From the NCBI GenBank assembly GCA_017163975.1, contig JAFFSR010000300.1, positions 389,501 through 453,500 on the forward strand: 64,000 nucleotides of DNA, in the 5' to 3' direction. The notes beneath the pieces were generated by a model. That model saw nothing but the letters and a program-made list of their open reading frames with translations. It ran no database searches and was not told the DNA's origin. Each line of letters opens with the position of its first letter. Within the stretch, counting starts at the first letter, position 1. Shown here piece after piece: positions 35,854 through 46,655 of the stretch. This DNA comes from Anastatus disparis (Eukaryota; Arthropoda; Insecta; Hymenoptera; Eupelmidae). The translations under genes and the position numbers were made by a program.

Positions 35854-36669
35854 TCAGAATTTCGTGCCCAGACGACTCCATGTTTCCCCTGATTTCGGTG
35901 ATCTGGCGACTTTCTTTCTTCTCTTTCTCTTTCTACACCCTTGTTCTTCCTCGCTGAGTTTGTTACTACCACCGGATTTTGATTTGCTACTACCAGACTC
36001 TGGAGAAGCGAAGGGAGAAGCCTCATCGATTATCTGTAACACACGATCGTTCCCAATAAAAAGCCGAGGCGTCACGACACGTCGAAGTGCCAGAGCAAAC
36101 TGACGAGCACCTGCCGGATTCACGTGTTGTCTTTTCCTCATAGCGTCGTTAACCAAGTCGATAATATTTGCGCCACGGATAGGAATGCCATCTATACATG
36201 TTGCACCATTACCATGCCAAGTGACGATACCTGTGCCACGTAAATGTTGTAAAAGACCCGCTGCATTGGACCGGTATTTTAAAGGTACACTTTCCACAAT
36301 TCGTGCATCTACACGATCTTCTAATTCTTTGACGACTCGTTTTGACTCTGCCTCAGCATCATCATTATTATCATCGTTGATTATATCAGCATCTTGCATA
36401 TCATCGTTTTTCTTTGTAGTTTCTGTCTTCTTGTTACTAATATCTTTAAAATGTAGATAACGTTGTAATGCTTGAGAATATCGTTGCCATTTATCCCGCT
36501 CGCTCATATCGTCCGTAGAATTCAAGATATCGCTCATCTCTGCATCCAGCCTACTAACAGCAGTTCCTGGTGTTTGCACCGACTTTAACCCAGCGTTGGT
36601 GAAAAGTTTTTGTTGTAAGCGTTCCACACTCTCTTGTGGTAACAAAATCATTTTTCTGGTGTGTTCCAT
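35854..36669 (-). CDS. Conserved Polinton protein of unknown function (271 aa)
   Basis: The start chosen is the ATG of MEHTRKMILLPQE; upstream codons to 36720 lie in a poly-A tract. Landmarks are ERLQQKLFTNAG, RYSQALQRYLHF, VPLKYRSNAAGLLQHL, TWHGNGATCIDGIPIRG and IIDLVNDAMRKR. I recall this arrangement (coiled N-terminus, acidic linker, then a compact domain ending in an IDLVNDA-like helix) from Polintons of other animals, where it has no assigned role. The C-terminus is Ser/Lys-rich and basic. Frame intact. Confidence 0.65.
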   Translation of the reverse strand: MEHTRKMILLPQESVERLQQKLFTNAGLKSVQTPGTAVSRLDAEMSDILNSTDDMSERDKWQRYSQALQRYLHFKDISNKKTETTKKNDDMQDADIINDDNNDDAEAESKRVVKELEDRVDARIVESVPLKYRSNAAGLLQHLRGTGIVTWHGNGATCIDGIPIRGANIIDLVNDAMRKRQHVNPAGARQFALALRRVVTPRLFIGNDRVLQIIDEASPFASPESGSSKSKSGGSNKLSEEEQGCRKRKRRKKVARSPKSGETWSRLGTKF

Positions 36670-36685
36670 TTTTTTTTTATTTTTT

Positions 36686-37030
36686 TTATTTTGATATAAG
36701 ACTTGACAATACTGTACCAATGAGCGGTGCCAACAATATTGGCAAGAATCCGCCGTGCTCTACGATAATTTTCTTTTTCGTAGCTAGATTCTTTTGAGGA
36801 CTTGCCAATCGTCTAAGAATGCCTGCGTGTTTACGTAATCGAGTTTTGTGCGTTCTGTTGAGAGAAACGTTACCGCGCGACACGCTGAGAGCACACTCAC
36901 AAATGTATCTGACCAATTTGGGATCGGCCTTACGGAGCACGGCAGCGCGTTGTTCCCTGTTAAAATAGTAAAGCGCTCTTAAAATATCTGTATGCTTTTG
37001 TCCGATAAGACCTCTAGTTTTCCGCTCCAT
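36686..37030 (-). CDS. Small conserved Polinton protein with C-terminal membrane segment
   Basis: A 114-aa protein whose ATG (37028-37030) shares one base with the ATPase stop (TGATG). The N-terminal half is helical and basic (HTDILRALYYFNREQRAAVL). A basic linker (TKKKIIVEHGG) is followed by a hydrophobic tail, FLPILLAPLIGTVLSSLI, long enough for one membrane span. Similar tail-anchored small proteins sit at this place in other Polintons. They have been likened to adenovirus pX, but I cannot support that from sequence. Likely a virion or assembly protein. Confidence 0.65.
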   Translation of the reverse strand: MERKTRGLIGQKHTDILRALYYFNREQRAAVLRKADPKLVRYICECALSVSRGNVSLNRTHKTRLRKHAGILRRLASPQKNLATKKKIIVEHGGFLPILLAPLIGTVLSSLISK

Positions 37031-37710
37031 CACAAAGATACGACTGGAAGGTGATTACTCGAATCAACGCCTTTAAACTGCTTTCGAGGTACGTAAACGT
37101 ACTGATATTCGTCATCGGGGAAGATGCAAGCACGAAAACGACAATTATCTGGAGTATTTTGTTTTAAATCTAGAAAAAGGTATCCAAATGGCCGTGAGGT
37201 GGCGTCCCAGTACGCCTCTTGTAAGAATCGTGGATCTTCAGGACAGAGCTGGCGCGAAAGATGTTGTATTTGTGTACGATCGCGTAAATTTCTAAACACG
37301 ATCATGTATTACGCGTTGAGCGAAATGTCTCGTTGGCCTTTTCCTTGATGAAATATATTCTGTGTAATAAATATGACGCTTAGGTTATTGTGATGACTCC
37401 CCTTTGTGAATAAGTTGACAATGGCGTTACTTGAGGATGATTCACGCACCAGATCATCCAATATTAATAACTTTGGGCGTGAGTCACCAGCGTAGTCCGT
37501 ACTTTGAGGAAGCCCCTCGCAAAATTCTATATGTCTCCCAAGCTTTTTGTAACCTGCCTGCCATTCAGCATAGTAAACGATCACGCGATCAAAACGTGTG
37601 TCACTCATACGATCGATGTATTTTAGAAATTTTTTTACAAACACTGTTTTGCCACAACTGGTAGGTCCGCAAAGCATAGATGTCCACGGGTGTTTCCATC
37701 TAATATCCAT
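37030..37710 (-). pseudogene. ATPase: FtsK/HerA-type packaging ATPase, one in-frame stop
   Basis: The predicted genome-packaging ATPase (A32-like). Walker A is CGPTSCGKTVF (residues ~14-24), Walker B PKLLILDDLV (~89-98), followed by the sensor-like SVIFITQNIFHQGKGQRDIS. An in-frame TAA at 37309-37311 splits the gene. The same frame goes on with VFRNLRDRTQ, DATSRPFGYLFLDLKQ and TPDNCRFRACIFP, the expected C-terminal third. Total length of about 226 codons fits the family. The gene is followed by the tail-anchored small protein in a one-base overlap. Confidence 0.9.
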
Positions 37711-37794
37711 GACTTGCTGCTATAACAACTACTATTCTTCTCTGAAACTGTTAGCACACTAAACGTTCCAACAAAAAACACTGATAGTTATAGT

Positions 37795-38001
37795 TTATGA
37801 CTTTGTAAAATCCATGTACTTTTTCACCAACACAGCTTCAATAATTTTACCAATTCTCTCGATCCTCCATCTAAACTGTACCCGATCTCGTGCCGCTTGT
37901 TCCCACTCGCCACGTCGTGCAGCACGACTGGCGTAATTCCACACGTGTAATATACGAATACTTGGTGAGTTGGGATCAAATCTCACACTTTTTTTCTCCA
38001 T
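37795..38001 (-). CDS. Small Polinton protein with KSVRF motif (68 aa)
   Basis: A short frame between PolB and ATPase, starting MEKKSVRFDPNSPS. KSVRF has the form of a protein phosphatase 1 docking site (RVxF type), and a helical, basic remainder follows (RAARRGEWEQAARDRVQF). I recall similar small frames at this position in other Polintons, which makes it more than a chance frame. Function unknown; the phosphatase idea rests on five residues. Confidence 0.5.
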   Translation of the reverse strand: MEKKSVRFDPNSPSIRILHVWNYASRAARRGEWEQAARDRVQFRWRIERIGKIIEAVLVKKYMDFTKS

Positions 38002-38025
38002 ATTACCAGAGCTGTCTGCTGACAA

Positions 38026-38372
38026 AGCTAAAGTTTTTCTGGAGTCTACGACAATCTTGTGATCGCGGTGGGGCCCCCGCGCGGTCGCTTGCGTATCCGC
38101 CAGAGCATTGAAGAAGAGCTCGTCCTCCCACTGTCGTAATATTAACGCACGCCGCTTGCGAGCGCTACAGAACAGCTAGCTTTTTAGTGCATGCGCGATT
38201 GACTCCCACAACCGTGAGCGCGTTAGAGACGAGCTCGTCCCCCCCACCACTGCAATATTACCTCTCTCCCCCTACCACTCACGGTCTCACGAGCGTTTAG
38301 GATTGGAAATTGTTTTGCGCATGCGTTCTTATCATTGTATACCTGCTCAGACGATGTAGAGTTAGTTAGTCG
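38026..38372. other. GC-rich spacer with an internal duplication
   Basis: The spacer between PolB and the small KSVRF gene. A ~120-bp block beginning GAGCTCGTCC and containing GTAATATTA/GCAATATTA occurs twice (about 38117 and 38230). GC content is well above that of the flanks (GGGGCCCCCGCGCGG at 38070-38084). No open frame; it may carry promoter elements for the downstream genes. Confidence 0.4.
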
Positions 38373-40770
38373 TTAACTGTGTCTGTATCCGTACGGGTAG
38401 CTTTTTTTCAACCCGACAAATCTTCTTTTACCATATACGGTTTTACAAGTTTTCGTCTTTGTAAGTGATAATACTTCGTGAAAATCTGTCCTTCTTATTG
38501 CCGATGAAGATATAATAATTTCGTCCGTGTTACCCGATATTAACTCGCGTATACTTTCATAATTAATTTTTTGACTATTTGAATGATTTAGTCTTATACC
38601 TTTAATTTTACATACTGTTTGTTCAGAACCATCTGGAAGTTTACACTTGTACGCGTAAAATTTCGGCCCACCAGAGGCAAAAGATGATATGTATGTACTA
38701 ACACCTTTCTCCGCCAATTCATCAGTAAGTTCACCAAGCAGTGTACTGATCGGCAAATCGTGTTCGTCGTTCTTACTGACATAGAAAACGGAGTCTGTGT
38801 CGTAGTACAGTACACGCGATCCTAGTTTGTTCAAATAATCAAAAAGTTTAAGCCGCGCTTGTGCTGTTGTGAAAGCTGCAATTACAACACTTGTCGTGCG
38901 TGACTGCAAGAGAGCTTCATCCTAATACTGCCAGTTCACGTACGATACCTGATCGTTTACTGGGATGATACTGTTTACAACCACTTTAGCATTGGTAAGT
39001 AGTCCTGTCAATCTTGCTGGCTCTGTAACAACCTCTGTTTTAGCCATATTCTCTGGTTGCGCGAGCTTCCCCCATAACGAGTTTAAACATAGTTTAGCAA
39101 CCGATCTCAAACCCGCATTAAAATTTATATCAGTTTTACTTAGACGAATACCCTCTTTACGTTCAAAGTTCTCTATATATCAGTCCTTATGATCTTCGGT
39201 AATACACTCTGACGGGTAACCAGAAGCCTCGGTTTTTTGTTTAAAGAATTCATCGATGTACTCGGTAAAAATACCACCTGTTCGCGTGACAGGATTATAT
39301 TGTACCATCTCATATTGCCATATTTTGTAAACGTTTTGAATCACGTATCCTATTTCTACAGCTTTTTTAAGCTCTTCCGACACCCATGTTCCGTGTAATA
39401 CCCGATCCATCGTATTATCGCGCATACAATCCATTTGAATCATTTGTTCACAGCACGTATGGCAAAGAGGAAAAATTAATTTTCTATGCATTTTAACTGG
39501 TAAAACAGGGTGATACAAATTTCTGGGCGGGAGTACATCACACATGATAAGACCTTCGACGTTACTGATGTCGTTGTTAACCCCTATGAGAGTTTGAGTT
39601 TCATTACCCACATATAACGTTGGATGACCCACAGGATATTTACCTCGTTTACAAATGTATGGATATAATGAACATACATCAACGTATTTAATTTTTTCAT
39701 CACCCTCACACTCGTATAATTTTATCGTGTTACCAGTTCTACCACCGAAAAATGCATCACGGGGGTCCAGCGGTTTACGATAAACAATATCGATATTCGC
39801 ATCTATGTATTCTCTCAATTCCTGGTTACGTGAAATTTCCCGCTCAAATTCGCAACCCCATATTTTAATGAGTGTATAATTGCCTGTTTTAATTTTTAAG
39901 GATATAGCATATGTTCTTTCATATCTGTCGTCAAGCGATTTGCCTGATGATAATGTTTCATTTCTATTTATTCTGTAACATCGTGGACATCCATGCCAGT
40001 AGCACCCGTAAAATTGAAGAACTGTACCATTATGATCCTCATCTGTCCGTGGTAGAGCGTATCCATCAACAAGAATACCTTCAATAAGTCTCCTCTCGCG
40101 ACCATGCCCTGCATGCTCGATTCGACACTGTAGAACCTTTTGTTCCATCCAATAAAGCCATTGTATAGCTTTAATGGATTGATTATCAGCCATTCTGTAT
40201 CCTCTCACAGGCATAACACCTATTTGATTTTTTTTTTTAAACTTTTTCCTGTAAACACGCATACACGATGAAGCTATGGTTGTGCACTCTTCGAATGGGT
40301 CTACATTAAACTTCATGAAATTTTTTCAAAATTCTAAACAGGCCTCTCTCAGTATTTTAACATCTTGTTTACAATATTTTACGATTTCTTCTTGGAAATT
40401 AAATATGTATCCTGTATCTGTCTGTCGCGTAGAGAGCGCGGTAGCGTAATGGATAGAGCTCTTGCCTTCAACGCGGAAGGCATGGGTTCGAATCCTGGCC
40501 AGGTACCTCTAACTTTTTTTCGAAAGGAAATTAGTGTATGTGCCATTTATATCGCGACTTTTCAAGAATCCGACCTCATTGGGTATCGGTTGATTGTTGG
40601 TCACAAAAGTGGCTGACTATCCATCGGTAGTCAAAGTTTTCGGTATGGTGGTGTCTGACAGTCTAGCCTGATGTAATGTGTTAAACGGTTCCGGGCTAGG
40701 CTCCCTCGACATCGTCATTGAAAAAGGTTAATTATATAGAGGATAACAATATCCTTTATATAATTAATCT

Positions 40771-40813
<43 letters not shown>

Positions 40814-42659
40814 TCTGTCGCGTATACCATTCTATAAATTTTTCTCTTTCTTTACTGTTCTTACCATCGACACCGTACATATCTAGGCTCGGTAAAGGGC
40901 CGATATATAATTGGTTTTCTTCTGTGTTAAATAAATGTGGAAAAGTTCCTTTTTCTATATCTGACAACCCGTAAGCTTTCGGTAAATGACATAGTGGCAT
41001 ATGAAAATAATTTAGACTATCGATAAATTTAACGCTTGAAATTTGCATCAGAATTATTTTGGAACCGTTTCAAATCACCGTTGGTTTCTCCCGTGAACAA
41101 TGGTTTTCTACGATATACTTGAATACAAATTGACAATCAAACCCTTGCGAATTGTGTGCTATACAAATAACTTTTTTAAACTTTTCACGTCGTGATAGAG
41201 CTAATCCGACAAATTGTTTTACTGGATCTTTTTGAAATACAAATTCACGAATACCACACTCTTCACACATATTTGATATATTAATATCCTCTAGACAAAA
41301 CCTACAAACTTGTCGTACAACACACAGGTTAGGTACATGTATTTTTTTATTTTCATCACCTAACACAGAAAGAGTTTGTTGTGTTTCAAAATCATAAAAT
41401 AAATATAATATTTTAGATCTTTCCTTACCTTGCTCTATAGGCTGAATATAGCAAAAGTGGTTGGTCGGTAGCCGTTTGTTACAAATGGCACAAAATACAA
41501 CTCCGCATTCATGTTTTTCACCGCGGTTTTTTACACGGATAGTTTTACAACAAATTTGACAAATTTTCACCGCTTTACAAACACTTACGTTTCTTTTAAA
41601 TGATCCTGATTTCAAATGGTTCTCGAAACATGTATTACCAAAAAACTCTCTAAAGCAATTTAAGCACTTTTTTATATCCGCACTGTTGTCACAAACTGGT
41701 GATTGCATGCACTTAAAACATCTATTAGAACATCTATGATCCATAGCGAACTTGTAACTTTTATTACATGGTATGCAATATCCTCTACTACCGGCTGCAC
41801 CAGTCAAGTTTAGAATAGGTTGATAATGCCCTTGGTTTTCATAATACATTATACATAGTGTATAAGATACGTTTTGGTATGCATCAATTACAACTTTTGT
41901 ACCATCATAAAGAGGTATATCCCTACGCCCAAAATTCCGGAAAGAGTAAACCACAATAGCTGTGCTTTTTGTGGCAAGAAAAATTTGAAACTGATGAATT
42001 TCTTGTAAACCACACCCTGTTGATGGTATAGTAACCTGTGCTTGATCAATGAGATCAAGAGCTGCTCTTTTTTGCTCCCTAGTATTGTGCTGTCTAATAC
42101 TATTCCAGTAATCATGTAGTGTACCAGAGCGAATTTGTCCTCTTACAGCATAGGCGAGTGCCGTAACTAATGATCTCGGAAAGCAAAGACTATCGTCGTT
42201 GCGTATAGTTAAAATTGATTTTTTGTACACGTGATCATCACTTAATCGAACACGTCCGTTTCCCCTCATGTCCGGCACTATAACACACTTGATCACAAAG
42301 TTTTCATCTATGTCAAAGTCTTGAGAACTCTGTGCGACACTAAATATCATTTTCCACAAATCTTGAGTAGTGAAATTTCTAATAGGTCTGAAAGATAGCC
42401 ATAATGGTCAATGAACAAAATGATCAGATAGTATCGTTACACCTATAAAATCGGAAGGACTACGCCCATTCACTAATTGATTACGCAGATCATCTAAAGA
42501 TCCATTTAACCACTCAAAAATGTTTGCTCCTGCTGGTGGTGATGATATTCTTCCCGAAATCTCTACACCTTCTGCATTAAACCTTTGGTAAAATCGGGAA
42601 GTTTGGTTTTCAATTAAGAATATTGGTCTTTCTTGTGGTTCCTCCACTTCTCGCTCCAT
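38373..42659 (-). pseudogene. PolB: Protein-primed family B DNA polymerase, five stops and a SINE insertion
   Basis: The Polinton replicative polymerase. In one continuous frame: an N-terminal region (from 42659); a Cys-rich zinc-finger-like part (CFKCMQSPVCD); exonuclease motifs Exo I (FYDFETQQ), Exo II (AHNSQGFDCQF) and Exo III (YCKQDVKIL); then polymerase motifs A (VDVCSLYPYI), B (KLCLNSLWGKL) and C (YYDTDSV), all in family order. It is broken by in-frame stops at 42408-42410, 41070-41072, 40326-40328, 39180-39182 and 38922-38924. A SINE (40432-40809) sits between Exo II and Exo III; insert plus duplication is 393 bp, a multiple of three, so the frame resumes. In the family the polymerase starts from a terminal protein at the ends. 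Not functional here. Confidence 0.95.
40432..40809 (+). mobile_element. tRNA-derived SINE, full length, with target duplication
   Basis: The head has an RNA polymerase III A box (TAGCGTAATGG, 40442-40452) and B box (GGTTCGAATCC, 40485-40495). The body is unique, with a 42-base near-perfect hairpin (about 40728-40769, TTAATTATATAGAGGATA against TATCCTTTATATAATTAA), and the tail is a ~31-base poly-A. TCTGTCTGTCGCGTA is duplicated exactly at 40417-40431 and 40810-40824. It lies inside the PolB gene in the opposite orientation. Confidence 0.9.
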
Positions 42660-42670
42660 ACCTTCACCGC

Positions 42671-43484
42671 TCTGTAACAGATCAACTATATTTTTCTTTT
42701 AATCTTAATATATATCTATATGTATTACTAAAAACATAGAAGTAATAATATATATCGATTATACTTACGCTCCATTTCAACATCATTGGAAGACGATAAA
42801 GAGTTATCAGTAGATAATGATGACGATGAAGATGAAGATGAAGATGATGACGATGATGATGATGATGATAACCTTCTGGATGACACTCTTCTTGATGATG
42901 ATGATGGAATGACGGGGTTATCATCATCTTCTTCTTCCACAACACTTGCACTTGTAGGTTCTAGAAATACGAGAAAAATAAATTATAAAAAGTTAAAAAA
43001 TATTCTTCTGTAAAAAACTTCTAGCTTTTAAAAAATCTCTCACTCACCAAACACGTATTCACAACCAGCGATAACCTCGTCACCTTCAATATCGTCTGCC
43101 ATCCGCCGTAGTGCTAAAATGATTAATATATTAATTATGTGTAGATATAGATTAAAGCATTTAAATTAATTAATTACCATTTTGTCGCAGCACCTCGTTC
43201 GAATCTGGATCTGAAAGATTTCCTTGTCGTATGACACTGTCCACCATATCAAGTATAAATCTATTGGAAAATAATCCTTGTCGTTGTAAATAATTTATTG
43301 TTCGTACGGTGCAATGTAATAGAATAAAACGTAATCTACTTAATAACGCTTCTGTCGGTAAATTTCTTAAATTACCACGCTGTATATTTTGACAAATTGT
43401 GCGTATCATCGGTTCGTGTGCAATAGCGAAACGTAGCACACAATTGAGCACACTAAAAGCGTGAAATCTAGATACGTTTTCCAT
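42671..43484 (-). CDS. Candidate spliced 5' exons upstream of PolB
   Basis: Three blocks have matching splice sites and keep frame: exon 1, 43178-43484 (ATG start, 102 codons, MENVSRFHAFSVLNCVLRFA); exon 2, 43048-43113 (GTGAGT donor); exon 3, 42769-42960 (GTAAGT donor), which encodes EEEDDDNP and then a run of about 17 Ser. All junctions are phase 1. The next acceptor, CAG at 42672-42673, leads into the PolB N-terminus but gives an early stop; an AAG ten bases further would keep the frame. It could be an N-terminal extension of PolB or a separate small gene. Exon 1 matches no family I know. Confidence 0.5.
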
Positions 43485-44600
43485 GATTATCTATCAAGCC
43501 TTCAAGTACAACTATGGAGCAAGCACTGTTTCGAGCGCATTTCATAGCTGTCAGAATAAAAGAAATGAGGAGCAGCTGTGGCGCAAATAAAGAGACAATA
43601 CAATTTTATATACCAAGAAACAATGAGATACCAATAGTGAGCATTCTAAAAATTGCAAGCACACGTGTGATGATGATATGCGGCGAACACGAGTTATACT
43701 AAGAAACTATAAAATACCAATAGTAAGAATTCTAAAAAATATAGGCACACGTGTGATGATGAACACGTGTTATACCAAGAAACAATAAATAGCAATAGTA
43801 AGCATTTTGAAAATTGCAAGCACACGTGCGATGATGATATGTGATGAACACGTGTTATACTAAGAAACAATGAAAGAGTAATAGTAAGCATTCTGAGAAT
43901 TGCAAGCACACGTGTTATACCAAGAAACTATAAAATATCAATAGTAAGAATTCTGAAAATTGCAAGCTACACATGGTACTTTCTTTTAAATCATTTTCTA
44001 ATTAAGCAGTATTAAAATAAAAAATAAAATCTTTGAGAGTAAATGATGCGGGTAATATAACAAACCTGTAATTACAATTTTAATGATGCAATTGCATTTC
44101 TTATATTAAAATTAGTATAAATTCTAAAAATCAGCTTTCTAGGATCAATAGATCAATTTTATCGATCTAATAAAGATATCTAGATGGTTTTTGGTACATA
44201 TGTTATTTGAATAGCAAAAAATCGAATGGCGTCATAAAATTTTTTATTTTTCCAAAATTCGTGAATTTTAAAATTTGTAATTTGTGTATGAATCATCAGA
44301 TAAGATAAGGATGTTCGTATGTTTTTAGTACAGTGTATGATAACTAATACCGTAATTACAATTTTTAAAATCGATCAATTTTTAATATAAATGGTTGCTT
44401 ATGATGCCATTTGATTTATTATGTTCAGATTAGTATATGTTCAAAAAATCAGCTTTCTAGGATCAATAGATCAAGAATCGATACACGATCGATTATCTAC
44501 TGATCTAATAAAGATATCAAGATGATTTTTGGTACATATGTTATTTGAACAGCAAAAAATCGAATAGCATCATAAAATTTTTTAATTTTCCAAAATTCGT
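43485..44600. repeat. Polinton right arm: ~90-bp minisatellite and first ~330-bp tandem units
   Basis: About 43610-43975 holds four to five degenerate copies of a ~75-95-bp unit with CAATAGTAAGMATTCT, AATTGCAAGCACACGTG and ACACGTGTTATACYAAGAAAC. About 44085-44600 holds units of ~320-340 bp with CAGCTTTCTAGGATCAATAG and GTACATATGTTATTTGAA. The array resumes at 50110 after the LTR retrotransposon. No gene. Confidence 0.7.
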
Positions 44601-45447
44601 TGTAACATGGCAGATTGGCCATATTACTTTTATGTATATTTGTGGCGCATATAGCCGACAGAAGGGAGCATCTAGCTACGGGCAAGACGGAAAGCAGACC
44701 ACGTGAGTCAAATATTTAAGAGCATAACCCAAAATCGTTGGCACACACGTGCGAATTTATAAAGCACGTATAATGTGCACTGAGATAGCTAGCGAGCAGC
44801 TTGACTCGAGTAGCTGAGCTTGGGTCCGTTTAGGATCGTTTGTCTCTCTCTTGCGGCGCGCGCAGCGTACAGCAAGAGAGATGAAGCTGAGCATAGACGA
44901 GAAGGAATATCATTATTATTCCTTCTGTCGCCGGCGTCCGATAAAGAGCGTTTCGGCTTGCGATATCGAGTAGTATTAATTTTGTGCGTGCGAATATCGT
45001 AAGCTTGAGTGAGCGAGAATAGATAAATTCACTATTCTCAAAGTTATTTTATTGTGCTCAAAATTGTTGCGAGTGCACGATTGCTAATTAAACTTATATA
45101 ATTTATTTTTGTCTTTTACGACGTGTGTGCCGGGCGATCGCGTGCGCGTTTTATTGCATATATTCCCTTCGTGCTTTTCTAATTCGTTATTTTCTTGTGT
45201 GTTTATTGCTCGTGTCCCTTTTAGCTTACGTTTTTGTAATATTTGCTTTTCGTCGTGCCAATAGTTATTTAATTAAAGCAAGCGGCGTCGCGTACGCTAT
45301 ACGCGGCTGGCGTCCATTTTGAGCGAGCGTACGATTACTGTACATATTTCTTAAATAAAGTTTCTCTTATTATTTGTTACTTAATTAATTATAGCTTATA
45401 TATTTTTATAAATTTAGTGCAACCTCCTGATCCCCAGGGTTGTCACA
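44601..45447 (+). repeat. 5' LTR of the gag-only retrotransposon
   Basis: TG...CA bounded. A TATTTAAG promoter-like motif lies near 44713 and an AATAAAG signal near 45353. The central part is GC-richer (GGCGCGCGCAGCG). Open frames of 60-65 codons within it recur identically in the 3' LTR and are not genes. Confidence 0.9.
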
Positions 45448-46655
45448 ACTGACGCAACCAACGTGGGGCCGACAAAAATTTCGGTGAAAATTTTTGTTTA
45501 AAATCACGGGATCAAAAATTGAAAAGAAAAAAAATTTGTGCTTGAAATTAAATAGAAAAAACGGTGCTTGAAATTAAATAGAAAAAAACGGTGCTTAAAA
45601 ATTAAAAAGAAAAAAAAACTGTGCGTAAAATAGGATAAAAACTGTGTTTAAAATAAAAGAAAAAGAAACTGTGCTGTGAAAAAAAAAAAAACTGTGCTTG
45701 AAGTGAAAGACAATTGGCTATACCAGTGAAAAGAACAATTTTCTACTCATGCGTTTCCGCTTCGCCACGTGGTCGCCATTACGAACGACGCACACACGAC
45801 GAGGCTGAAAGGAGGCGCTCTGGCGGCCATTTTTGTTCTTGGCGTCGCTTGGTATGAGGTAACCGCGACAATTTATTTTGCAGCAACATCTTTTTAAAGT
45901 GCGTGCATTAAGCAAAGAAATAAAATATTTTGTTTTTCATTCTTTTTTGTTTTGTGCGAAACGTTTTCCTTGCATTTTTTATAAATACATAGAGCATTAT
46001 TTTTTATTTGAGCGTGAGCCTTAAGCTAAATTTATTTGATAATAGCACTGCATTTAATTCACATACATACACATATATTTCGATACACATACATATATGT
46101 CATTGCATTGTTGCTTGTATTTGTCTTCACTTGTGTTCCCCTAAAGCTCATTTCCTTATAGCTTCATTACCTTTAACACTACGTGTCTTAAAACTCCATA
46201 TTAAGCAAAGCTGTGTTTTTCTTGTATATATAATATAATTAAATATCTCAAGTGTGCTGAGCAATTTATATTCCTATTTGTGCTTGCGCGAAATATATCA
46301 CTATCGTGTGCTACCTTAGTGCGTGTCGGTACACGTTAGCTTACGCATGATTTTCTTTTGCTTCAGCGTGCATCTGGCTTTACAAAAATTTTAATTTTTA
46401 GCTTTTGAGTATTACGGGCGTGCTATATAAAATTGACCAACTATTAGACAATTCTATTTTTTGTTGTATCTCTAATATAACTTAGCTTTGTTTTCGTTTA
46501 GTTATAAAGCATTTAACAATTTTCTTTTCTTTTATTGTAAGCCAGAGCCATTCTTATTCGAACCTCCTGAGATAGGAGCTCATCATAGCATTAATTACTA
46601 GTAATAATTTTTTTCTTCGTGCGTACCCTTGTGTAGTTTAACTTTTATTGTAAAT
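45448..46655 (+). other. Leader of the gag-only retrotransposon
   Basis: The primer-binding region is followed by short A-rich repeats around GAAAAAAACGGTGCTTGAAATT (about 45535-45710) and then AT-rich DNA. No gene. The long leader may carry packaging signals, consistent with trans-mobilisation. Confidence 0.45.

Noticed and set aside
40776..40809. Poly-Phe end of a frame
   Set aside because: It is the SINE poly-A tail read on the minus strand, not part of PolB.
42786..43013. Asp/Glu-rich plus-strand frame
   Set aside because: It is the complement of the Ser-coding trinucleotide run of the candidate exon on the other strand.
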